A stretch of 9,882 bases of DNA, taken from the NCBI GenBank assembly GCA_011391855.1, contig JAABPT010000006.1:1-9882 (forward strand), read 5' to 3'. The DNA is from Burkholderiales bacterium. Lineage in GTDB: Bacteria; Pseudomonadota; Gammaproteobacteria; Burkholderiales; Burkholderiaceae_C. Under the pieces are notes generated by a model that searched no databases, had not been told where the DNA came from, and saw only the letters and a program-made list of their open reading frames with translations. Position 1 is the first letter of the stretch, and each line of letters starts with the position of its first letter. Positions 1 to 6,407 of the stretch are shown here, piece after piece. The translations under genes and the position numbers were made by a program.

Positions 1-1
1 T

Positions 2-1300
2 GGCACGGGCGGGTTCGTGGCACTGCTGATGGCGGTGTCGGCCGACGTGAAGCTGGGCGCCATCGCCGTGGGCGGCTTTGCCGTGGCGGTGGCGGTGTTC
101 GCGCTCATGGCCTGGGGTGCGGTGTGGCTGCTCAAGCGCGCCGTGCCCGAGACGCGCGCACCGCGCTGGCTGGTGTTGGCCACGCGCCAGATCGCGGCGC
201 GGCCGGCTTTCGCGGTGCTGCAGGTGTCGGCGCTGGCGGTGGGCATGCTGGCGCTGGTGCTGCTGGTGCTGCTGCGCACCGACCTCGTGAACAGCTGGCG
301 CAATGCCACGCCGCCCGACGCGCCGAACCGTTTCGTCATCAACCTGCAGCCCGAGCAGGGCGGGGCCTTTCGCGCCGCGCTCGAAGCCGCCGGCGTTCAG
401 CGCTACGACTGGTACCCCATCATCCGCGGCCGCCTGGTGGCCATCAACGACCGCGCCGTCAGCGGCGAGACCTACGCCGACGACCGCGCCAGCCGCCTGG
501 TGGACCGCGAATTCAACCTGAGCCACAGCGAGCAGGCACCCGCGCACAACCCCGTGGTGGCTGGCCGTTGGGTGGCGAACGAGGCCGACGGCCTGTCGGT
601 GGAAGAAGGCCTGGCGCAGCAGCTCGGCCTGAAGCTGGGCGACACGCTGCACTTCGACATCGGTGGCCAGCCGCGCGCGGCGCGAATCACCAGCCTGCGC
701 AAGGTGGACTGGGGCTCGATGCGCGTCAACTTCTTCGTCATCTTCCCGCTGGCCGAGATGGGCGACGTGCCCACCACCTACATCAGCACCTTCCGTGCCC
801 CCGACACGCCGGGTTTCGACAGCCGGCTCAGCCGCGACTTTCCCAATATCACCAACGTGGATGTGTCGGCTTCCATCGCGCAGGTGCAACGTGTGCTGGA
901 CCAGGTGATCCGCGCGGTGGAATTCCTGTTCGGTTTCACCCTCGTGGCCGGGCTGGTGGTGCTGTTTGCCGCCGTCACCGCCACGCGGGAGGCGCGCTCG
1001 CGCGAATTCGCCATCATGCGCGCCATGGGTGCCGGCAGCCGGCTGTTGGGCCAGGTGCAGCGCGCCGAACTGCTGGGCGTGGGCGCGCTGGCCGGCGGGC
1101 TGGCCTCGCTGGCGGCGATTGCCGTGGGTTGGCTGCTGGCGCGCCACGCCTTCGAATTCGCCTGGGCGCCTTCGCCCTGGGTGCCGCTGGCGGGCGCCGC
1201 GGCGGGCGCTCTGCTGGCGCTGGCCGCCGGCTGGTGGGGCCTGCGCGAGGTGTTGCGCCGGCCGGTGCTGGAAACGCTGCGGCGCGCAGGGGCGGTGTAG
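2..1300 (+). CDS. ABC transporter permease, FtsX/YbbP-type, C-terminal part (5' partial)
   Basis: Inner-membrane permease of the MacB/FtsX-like superfamily, the class that works with a LolD/YbbA-type ATPase on lipids, lipoproteins or envelope substrates. The reading frame is open from base 2, so the GTG at 17 is probably internal and the gene is cut by the window edge; about 430 residues remain. Counting from base 17, hydrophobic segments lie near residues 15-39 and 66-86. A soluble periplasmic-type domain follows at about 90-295. A C-terminal FtsX domain carries segments near 302-322, 347-372 and 380-403, with the characteristic cytoplasmic loop REFAIMRAMGAG near 329-340. The internal pair of segments followed by a large soluble domain fits the second half of a YbbP-type duplicated permease (about 800 residues or more). 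The ATPase partner would lie upstream, outside the window. The transported substrate cannot be read from the sequence. Confidence 0.88.
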   Translation, partial: GTGGFVALLMAVSADVKLGAIAVGGFAVAVAVFALMAWGAVWLLKRAVPETRAPRWLVLATRQIAARPAFAVLQVSALAVGMLALVLLVLLRTDLVNSWRNATPPDAPNRFVINLQPEQGGAFRAALEAAGVQRYDWYPIIRGRLVAINDRAVSGETYADDRASRLVDREFNLSHSEQAPAHNPVVAGRWVANEADGLSVEEGLAQQLGLKLGDTLHFDIGGQPRAARITSLRKVDWGSMRVNFFVIFPLAEMGDVPTTYISTFRAPDTPGFDSRLSRDFPNITNVDVSASIAQVQRVLDQVIRAVEFLFGFTLVAGLVVLFAAVTATREARSREFAIMRAMGAGSRLLGQVQRAELLGVGALAGGLASLAAIAVGWLLARHAFEFAWAPSPWVPLAGAAAGALLALAAGWWGLREVLRRPVLETLRRAGAV

Positions 1301-1321
1301 GGCCCGTTGCTGCGGACACGG

Positions 1322-1540
1322 TCAGAAGGCCTGCCGGGCCAGCGCCTGGCGGATGCGCACGATAGTGTCCTCGACCCGGGCCCGTGCCGACACCTCCAGC
1401 CCGAGACTGCGCGCGATATCGTTCACCCGCGCCGGGTTCAGCGGCAGGCCGCCACGGTCGATGGCCGCGATGAGGTCGAGCGCCCGTTGCCGGTCCGAGG
1501 GCTCGGATTTGCGCCGCGAGAACCAGTCCTTGAACCACAT
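1322..1540 (-). CDS. Small uncharacterised protein (72 aa)
   Basis: I do not recognise a named family. The 72-residue product starts MWFKDWFSRRK, a short aromatic and basic N-terminus. A predicted helical remainder follows, rich in Leu, Ile, Ala and Arg (LDLIAAIDRG near 22-31, IARSLGLEVS near 42-51, VEDTIVRIRQALARQ near 56-70). It has no signal peptide or membrane segment. Evidence that it is real: it fills the space between the permease stop (20 bp away, convergent) and the divergent oxidoreductase gene, and its composition reads as a soluble helical protein rather than the Arg/Ala/Gly-rich product of the opposite frames. No strong Shine-Dalgarno precedes the ATG at 1540. The plus-strand frame over the same bases would only extend the oxidoreductase N-terminus artificially. 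Confidence 0.6.
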   Translation of the reverse strand: MWFKDWFSRRKSEPSDRQRALDLIAAIDRGGLPLNPARVNDIARSLGLEVSARARVEDTIVRIRQALARQAF

Positions 1541-1639
1541 GCGTCCAGTGTAGGGGCCGCCAGAGCAGGGCCGCCCCGGGGATGCCGACAGGTCGGCACC
1601 GCGTTATCGTGCCGCATCGTCATGGAAGGATCCGTCAAC

Positions 1640-2491
1640 ATGAAAATCGCCTTCTTCGGTACCGGACTCATGGGCTCGGGCTTCGTGCGCCGCATGCGGG
1701 CTTGCGGCCACGAGGTCAACGTGTGGAACCGCAGCGCCGCCAAGGCGCGTGCCTTGCAAGACGTGGGCGCCACGTCCTTCGACGACCCGGCTGCAGCCTT
1801 GGCCGGTGCCGAGCGCGTGCACTTGTCGCTGGCCGACGATGCTTCGGTCGACGCCGTGCTGGAACCGCTGGCCGCGGCCATCGCGCCCGGCACCTGGATC
1901 GTCGACCACACCACCACGGCCGTCACGCCCACGGCCGAGCGCGTGGCCCGTTGGCGCTCGCGCGGCCGCACCTTCGTTCATGCGCCGGTCTTCATGGGCC
2001 CGGCGAACGCGAAGGAAGGCACCGGCCTGATGCTGTTGTCGGGCCCGAAGGCGCAACACGAAGCGCTGCTGCCGGCGCTGCAGCAGATGACCGGCAAGGT
2101 GGTCCACGTGGGCGAGGCGCCCGAGCGCGCCGCGGCCTTCAAGCTGTTCGGCAACCTCACGCTCATCGGCATCATCGGCGTGCTCGGCGACGTGAACCGG
2201 CTGGCGCACGCGGTGGGTATTTCCACGCCGGAGGCGTTCTCGCTGTTCGAGCACTTCAACCCCGGCCAGACGCTGCCGGCGCGGGCGGCACGAATCGTTT
2301 CGGCCGACGTCACGCAGCCTTCGTTCGAACTGGCGATGGCGCGCAAGGACGTGCGGCTGATGATCGAGGAAGCGCGTCGCGGCGGCTTCGACCTGCACGT
2401 GATGCCCGGCGTGGCGGCGATGTTCGACGCCGCCATCGCGCGGGGCGATGGCGCGCTGGACGTGGTGGCCGCGGCGCGCATCTCCAGCTGA
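1640..2491 (+). CDS. NAD(P)-dependent oxidoreductase, 3-hydroxyisobutyrate dehydrogenase superfamily
   Basis: Predicted cytoplasmic beta-hydroxyacid dehydrogenase of 283 residues, the usual family length of 280-300. The N-terminal Rossmann domain opens MKIAFFGTGLMGSG with GxGxxG at residues 7-12. The substrate-loop region reads HAPVFMGPANAKEG near 114-127, where classical members have DAPVSGG. The family's catalytic lysine is probably Lys168 in AAFKLFGN, with Asn172 near it. The C-terminal helical domain keeps the FELAMARKD motif near 229-237. The ATG at 1640 is chosen because GGAAGGA at 1624-1630 lies 9 nt upstream and because the Rossmann strand begins there; the in-frame ATG at 1622 would overlap this ribosome site. 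A hydrolase gene follows after 17 bp, so the two are probably co-transcribed. Substrate is unknown; the altered loop argues against a plain 3-hydroxyisobutyrate or tartronate semialdehyde assignment. Confidence 0.9.
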   Translation: MKIAFFGTGLMGSGFVRRMRACGHEVNVWNRSAAKARALQDVGATSFDDPAAALAGAERVHLSLADDASVDAVLEPLAAAIAPGTWIVDHTTTAVTPTAERVARWRSRGRTFVHAPVFMGPANAKEGTGLMLLSGPKAQHEALLPALQQMTGKVVHVGEAPERAAAFKLFGNLTLIGIIGVLGDVNRLAHAVGISTPEAFSLFEHFNPGQTLPARAARIVSADVTQPSFELAMARKDVRLMIEEARRGGFDLHVMPGVAAMFDAAIARGDGALDVVAAARISS

Positions 2492-2508
2492 TTCGGCAGG
2501 GACCGGTC

Positions 2509-3246
2509 ATGATCGAACAACACCTGGACATTCCCACCGCCGAAGGCGCCATGAACAGCTTCGTGGTCCATCCCGAAGAGGGCGGGCCGTTCCCCGTGGT
2601 GCTGTTCTACATGGACGCCCCCGGCAAACGCGAGGAACTGCACGACATGGCGCGCCGTATCGCGGCCGTGGGCTATTTCGTGGTCCTGCCCAACCTGTAC
2701 TACCGGGATCGGCGCGAATACCAATTGGCCGAGCGCACCGAACCGGCCCTGGCCGAGATGTTCGGCCTGATGGCCAAGCTGAATGCCGCCACCACGGCTT
2801 GCGACACGCAGGCCCTGCTGGAGTTCGTGGATGCGCAGCCCGCGGCCGATGCCCGCCGCGTGGGCGCCGTCGGCTACTGCATGAGCGGGCCGTTCGTGAT
2901 GTGGGCCGCCGCGGCCTTTCCTGAGCGCCTACGCTGCATCGCTTCGATCCACGGTGCCCATATGGTGACCGACCGCCCGGACTCGCCGCACCGCATGGCA
3001 CCCCGCATCCGCTGCGAAAGCTATTTCGCTTGTGCCGAGATCGACCAGTGGGCGCCGCCGGCCGATGTGCAGCAACTGCAGGCCGCGATGCAGGCGGCCG
3101 GCACGCCGCACCGCGTGGAGTGGTATCCGGGCGCGGCGCACGGTTTCGTTTTTCCGCAGCGCGCCGGCATCTACAGCCAGGCCGCGGCCGAGCGGCATTG
3201 GGAGCGGCTGTTCAGCCTGTTCGAGCGGACGCTGCGCCGGGCTTGA
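2509..3246 (+). CDS. Dienelactone hydrolase family protein
   Basis: Alpha/beta hydrolase of 245 residues, close to the usual dienelactone hydrolase (carboxymethylenebutenolidase) size. The family hydrolyses lactones or esters with a Cys-Asp-His triad. Visible candidates are Cys124 in GYCMSG (the family G-x-C-x-G elbow), Asp179 in CAEIDQWAPP and His211 in GAAHGF, in the expected order and spacing. The N-terminal strand and helix (FPVVLFYMDAPGKREELHDMARRIA, cited in part: VVLFYMDAPG near 30-39) also match. There is no signal peptide, so it is cytoplasmic. The ATG at 2509 follows a GCAGGGA stretch, and the gene begins 17 bp after the oxidoreductase stop, which suggests an operon. Pairing with a hydroxyacid-type dehydrogenase suggests catabolism of an organic acid or lactone. 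Dienelactone itself is not established, because many members act on other esters. Confidence 0.9.
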   Translation: MIEQHLDIPTAEGAMNSFVVHPEEGGPFPVVLFYMDAPGKREELHDMARRIAAVGYFVVLPNLYYRDRREYQLAERTEPALAEMFGLMAKLNAATTACDTQALLEFVDAQPAADARRVGAVGYCMSGPFVMWAAAAFPERLRCIASIHGAHMVTDRPDSPHRMAPRIRCESYFACAEIDQWAPPADVQQLQAAMQAAGTPHRVEWYPGAAHGFVFPQRAGIYSQAAAERHWERLFSLFERTLRRA

Positions 3247-3322
3247 CCGGCGGCCCGCTGGCGCCGGCGGCGTGCCGCTGGCTGCCCTTCAGCCCTGCAG
3301 CGCTTTGCGATACTCGTCCGCC

Positions 3323-4471
3323 ATGACCGGCTCCACCCCCGCCATCCGCCTGCTGCACCTGGAAGACTCCGAGCCCGACCACGCGCTGGCCATGGCCTAC
3401 CTGCAGCGTGGCGGCATCCATGCCGAGCCGCTGCGCATCGAGAGCCGGGCCGAATTCGCCGCCGCGCTGCAGCAGCCCTGGGATATCGTCGTTTCCGACT
3501 ACCACCTGCCCGGCTTCGGCGGGCTGGAGGCGCTGCAGATGCTGCGCGCCAGCGGCAGCACGCTGCCGTTCATCCTGGTGTCGGGCCAGATCGGCGAGGA
3601 AACGGCGGTGGAGGCCATGCGCCAGGGGGCCAGCGACTACCTGCTCAAGGACAATCTCTCGCGGCTGGCGCCGGCGGTGGAAAACGCCATCGCCGCGGCC
3701 GAGGCGCAGCGCGCGCGGCTGGCCGCCGACCGCGAACTGCAGGCCTCGCGCCAGCGCCTGCAGGAACTTGCGCAGCACCTGCAGACCAGCGTGGAGGGCG
3801 AACGCCAGGCCATCGCGCGCGAGATCCACGACGACGTGGGCGGCTCGCTCACGGCACTGAAATTCGAGCTCGACTGGATCCGCCGCCGCACCACCGAACC
3901 CGCGGTGCAGCAGCGCGCGGCGATGGCGCTGGAAACGGTGACGCACGCCATCGAAGCCAGTCAGCGCATCATGCAGAACCTGCGCCCGGCGATCCTGGAG
4001 CAAGGCCTGGTGGCGGCGCTGCAGTGGATGACCAGCCGCTTCGAGAAGCGCACCGGCATCGAGTGCGAATTCCGCACCAGCGGCTTGAGCCCCGACCGCC
4101 GCGCGCTGCCGGCCGGCGTGCCGCTGGTGGCCTACCGCACGGCCCAGGAGGCGCTCACCAACGTGAGCAAGCATGCCGCCGCCACGCGCGTGGGGGTGGA
4201 CCTGTCGATCAGCGGCGGCGTGCTCTCGCTGGAGGTCAGCGACAACGGCCGCGGCCTGGGTCCGGACGACCTGGACAAGGCGAAGAGTTTCGGGCTGCGC
4301 GGCCTGCACGAGCGCGCGTCCACGGTGGGCGGCTGGGTCGACCTGAGCAGCAGCGCGGCCGGAACGTCACTGATCCTTTCGGTGCCGCTGGGCGGCGCTG
4401 GGGCCGACGCCGCGGCCGGTGACAATGGCGGTCCGGAAGACCCTGAAACTGCCGCGTGGACAGCCACCTGA
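3323..4471 (+). CDS. Receiver-histidine kinase (CheY-like receiver + HisKA_3 + HATPase_c), soluble
   Basis: A 382-residue cytoplasmic two-component protein. Residues about 8-125 form a CheY-like receiver with the acidic pair Glu14/Asp15, phospho-acceptor Asp59 (VSDYH), Ser87 and Lys109 (LLKD). A probable coiled linker (about 122-160) leads to a HisKA_3 dimerisation domain with phospho-His169 in AREIHDDVGGSL. The HATPase_c domain follows, with N-box Asn280 (QEALTNVSKHA), G1 box DNGRG at 307-311 and a GLRGLHERA G2 region near 324-332. There is no membrane segment, PAS or GAF domain, so input probably arrives by phosphorylation or binding of the receiver. The C-terminal 25 residues are low-complexity Ala/Gly. 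The ATG at 3323 begins the receiver; no Shine-Dalgarno is visible before it. The cognate regulator follows directly. HisKA_3 kinases normally pair with NarL/LuxR-type regulators, as seen here. Confidence 0.92.
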   Translation: MTGSTPAIRLLHLEDSEPDHALAMAYLQRGGIHAEPLRIESRAEFAAALQQPWDIVVSDYHLPGFGGLEALQMLRASGSTLPFILVSGQIGEETAVEAMRQGASDYLLKDNLSRLAPAVENAIAAAEAQRARLAADRELQASRQRLQELAQHLQTSVEGERQAIAREIHDDVGGSLTALKFELDWIRRRTTEPAVQQRAAMALETVTHAIEASQRIMQNLRPAILEQGLVAALQWMTSRFEKRTGIECEFRTSGLSPDRRALPAGVPLVAYRTAQEALTNVSKHAAATRVGVDLSISGGVLSLEVSDNGRGLGPDDLDKAKSFGLRGLHERASTVGGWVDLSSSAAGTSLILSVPLGGAGADAAAGDNGGPEDPETAAWTAT

Positions 4472-4526
4472 GCGGCCACCTGAGCGGCCACCCGAGCCGC
4501 CATCCGAATCGCCACCCGAGCCTCCG
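4461..4526 (+). repeat. 12-bp tandem repeat at the kinase/regulator junction (about 5.5 units)
   Basis: Consecutive 12-bp units begin at 4461, 4473, 4485, 4497 and 4509, with a half unit at 4521-4526. The best units read CGGCCACCTGAG and CGGCCACCCGAG, and later copies carry one to three changes. The kinase stop codon TGA (4469-4471) is inside the first unit, and the regulator ATG follows the last half unit directly. In the regulator frame the repeat encodes QPPE RPPE RPPE PPSE SPPE PP. Because the unit is a multiple of three, copy-number change would keep frame and alter either linker length or the spacing between stop and start. Confidence 0.85.
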
Positions 4527-5183
4527 ATGATCGAAGTCCTGCTCTGCGACGACCATGCACTGATCCGGCGCGGCATCCGCGACACGCTGTCCGACGCGCC
4601 CGATATCCGCGTCGTCGGCGAGGCCGGCGACTACGGCGAGTTGCGCACGCTGATGCGCACACTGGCCGCCGACGGGCGCGGCGCCGGCTGCGACGTGCTG
4701 GTGCTCGACATCAACCTGCCCGGCCGCAGCGGCCTGGACGCGCTGCACGCGCTGAAGGACGAAGGCTCGCCGGTCAAGGTGCTGGTGGTGAGCATGTACC
4801 CCGAGGACCAGTATGCGATCCGCGCGCTGCGTGCCGGCGCCCACGGCTACGTGAACAAGGGCGGCGACCCGCAACTGCTGGTGCAGGCGGTGCGCACGGT
4901 GGCGCAGGGCCGCAAGTACGTCACGCCCGAGATCGCGCAGATGCTGGTGGAGAGCCTCACCGCGCCTGTCACCGAAAACCTGCACCAGAAGCTTTCCGAC
5001 CGCGAACTGCAGACGCTGGTGATGATCGCCTCGGGCAAGCGGCTGGCCGACATTGCCGAGCAGTTGACGTTGAGTCCGAAGACGGTGTCGGTGTATCGCG
5101 CGCGCGTGCTGGAAAAGCTGCAGCTGGCCAACAACGCCGAGCTCACGGTATATGCCATTCGCAATGGGCTGGTGGGCGAGTGA
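4527..5183 (+). CDS. Response regulator transcription factor, NarL/FixJ (LuxR-HTH) family
   Basis: DNA-binding partner of the upstream kinase, 218 residues, the normal family length. The receiver (about 1-118) shows Asp8/Asp9, phospho-acceptor Asp61 (LVLDINLPG), Ser89 (VVSMY) and Lys111 (NKGG). A LuxR-type helix-turn-helix occupies about 154-213, with LSDRELQTLVMIASGK, IAEQLTLSPKTVSVYRARVLEKL and a final AIRNGL. The ATG at 4527 is chosen because family members start at the first receiver strand (MIEVLLCDDH). The frame stays open upstream to a GTG at 4419 and an ATG at 4425 inside the kinase gene, which would add a 34-36-residue Pro/Glu-rich extension. Neither start has a good Shine-Dalgarno, so translation probably depends on coupling to the kinase. 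Targets are unknown; the two following genes are the natural candidates for co-regulation. Confidence 0.93.
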   Translation: MIEVLLCDDHALIRRGIRDTLSDAPDIRVVGEAGDYGELRTLMRTLAADGRGAGCDVLVLDINLPGRSGLDALHALKDEGSPVKVLVVSMYPEDQYAIRALRAGAHGYVNKGGDPQLLVQAVRTVAQGRKYVTPEIAQMLVESLTAPVTENLHQKLSDRELQTLVMIASGKRLADIAEQLTLSPKTVSVYRARVLEKLQLANNAELTVYAIRNGLVGE

Positions 5184-5190
5184 AGGCAGC

Positions 5191-6390
5191 GTGAACGCGG
5201 CATTGCGCGCCGGAGTGCACCCGCTCGAAGACGCGCAGGCGATGCGCCGCGCCGGCCGCGAGCTGCTCTCGCTGGCACTCATCGACGCGCGCAACCACCT
5301 GCTGGCGCTGCTGGCGCAGGACGAGTCGCCCGCTGCGCTGCAGCGTGCGGCTCACGCCGGCTGGTACCAGGAAGCCTGGATCGCGCGCCACGTGCAGCGC
5401 CAGCGTGGCGAGGCCTGCGACCCGCGGGCCACGCGGCTGGCGGGCGTCGAGCCGCGCGCCGACGCCTGGGCTGCCGGTGAGGAGACACCCCGGCCCGACG
5501 CGTTGCGCGCATTTCTTGCCGAAACGCTGGAGATCACGATGGACCTGCTGGCGGGCAGCGCCGAAGACGACGCGGCGCTGCACTTCTACCGCCTGAGCCT
5601 GCTGCACGAAGACCGGCTGTGCGAGGCGCTGGCCGAAGACCTGCGCGCCGCCTCACCGCCCTCGCGCGCCGTGCGCGAACCCATCTGGCTGCCGGCCACG
5701 CGCTGGATGCTGGGCTCGGCGCCCGGCGGCATGACGCAGGAGGGCAGCCCGCTCCGCGGGCTGGTACAGGATGACAGCCCGCTGCGCGGGCTGGTGCCCC
5801 ACAACGAACGCTGGGCGCACGAAGTGGTGGTGCCCGAATCCGAGATCGACGCCCAGGCCGTGAACTGGGGCCAGTTCGTCGAATTTGCCGCCGACGGCGG
5901 CTACGAGCGGCGCGAACTTTGGTCCGACGCCGGCTGGTCCTGGTTGCAGGCCGGTGGCCGGCGCGCGCCAGGCTATGTCGAGCAGTTGCTCGGCGGCGTG
6001 CTGGTGCAGCGCCGCGGCGGTCTGCAGCGAGCGCCTGCGCTGCAGCCGGTGATGCACGCCAACCGCCACGAGGCCGAGGCCTGGTGCCGCTGGGCCGGCC
6101 GGCGCCTGCCCACCGAACCCGAATGGGAACTGGCGGCGCACACGGCGTCCAGCCGCGGCTTCGTCTGGGGCGACGTCTTTGAATGGGTGGCCAGCAGCGC
6201 ACGCGCCTGGCCGGGGGCGGGCGAGGCGTCGCCGGGGTCGCTGGACGCCATCCCGCCCGCCGGCACGCAAGGCGTGTTGCGTGGGGCCTCGTTCGCCACG
6301 CGGGCGCGCCAACACCACCCCAAGGCGCGCCGATTCGCACCGCCCGGCCGCGACAGCCTGTTCTGCGGTTTCCGTAGCTGCGCCCTGTAG
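5191..6390 (+). CDS. SenA/EgtB-like DinB + FGE-sulfatase (SUMF1) domain protein with altered metal motif
   Basis: Resembles selenoneine synthase SenA and ergothioneine sulfoxide synthase EgtB, non-haem iron enzymes that join a Se or S donor to hercynine. The N-terminal DinB-like part (about 15-155) has AGRELLSLALIDARNH and HAGWYQEAWIARHVQRQRGE, with likely ligand His55. The next motif is HEDRLCE at 139-145, where HxxxHxE is expected, so the second His is Leu143. The C-terminal FGE-sulfatase domain (about 165-399) shows RWMLGS, NERWAHEV, GRRLPTEPEWE, WGDVFEW, RGASFATRAR and terminal GFRSCAL. A 10-residue duplication (SPLRGLVQDD) lies at 186-202. The GTG at 5191 follows the regulator stop by 7 bp with GAAGG at 5182-5186. 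An ATG at 5152 would overlap the regulator by 32 bp and is the alternative. Fold assignment is firm; selenoneine activity is doubtful given the lost ligand and the absence of senB/senC nearby. Confidence 0.8.
   Translation: MNAALRAGVHPLEDAQAMRRAGRELLSLALIDARNHLLALLAQDESPAALQRAAHAGWYQEAWIARHVQRQRGEACDPRATRLAGVEPRADAWAAGEETPRPDALRAFLAETLEITMDLLAGSAEDDAALHFYRLSLLHEDRLCEALAEDLRAASPPSRAVREPIWLPATRWMLGSAPGGMTQEGSPLRGLVQDDSPLRGLVPHNERWAHEVVVPESEIDAQAVNWGQFVEFAADGGYERRELWSDAGWSWLQAGGRRAPGYVEQLLGGVLVQRRGGLQRAPALQPVMHANRHEAEAWCRWAGRRLPTEPEWELAAHTASSRGFVWGDVFEWVASSARAWPGAGEASPGSLDAIPPAGTQGVLRGASFATRARQHHPKARRFAPPGRDSLFCGFRSCAL
5745..5793 (+). repeat. 30-bp in-frame duplication forming two tandem hairpins inside the SenA/EgtB-like gene
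   Basis: CAGCCCGC-TCC-GCGGGCTG at 5745-5763 and CAGCCCGC-TGC-GCGGGCTG at 5775-5793 are each perfect 8-bp inverted repeats with a 3-nt loop. They are offset by exactly 30 bp and differ at one base in the loop. They encode SPLRGLV twice, separated by QDD. Confidence 0.9.
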
Positions 6391-6407
6391 CACCCAAGAG
6401 GAGCCGC

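Noticed and set aside
3247..3267. Terminator between the hydrolase and the kinase (CCGGCG...CGCCGG)
   Set aside because: The 6-bp stem with a 9-nt loop has no T-run and is expected by chance at this base composition.
3309..3323. Extended -10 promoter (TGCGATACT) with a leaderless kinase start
   Set aside because: The -10 is fair and the distance to the ATG is suggestive, but no acceptable -35 lies at the right spacing, so support is too weak.
3212..4309. 365-codon ORF on the minus strand
   Set aside because: It is antisense to the receiver-kinase gene, which has unmistakable motifs. Its product is a low-complexity Gln/His/Arg/Ala sequence.
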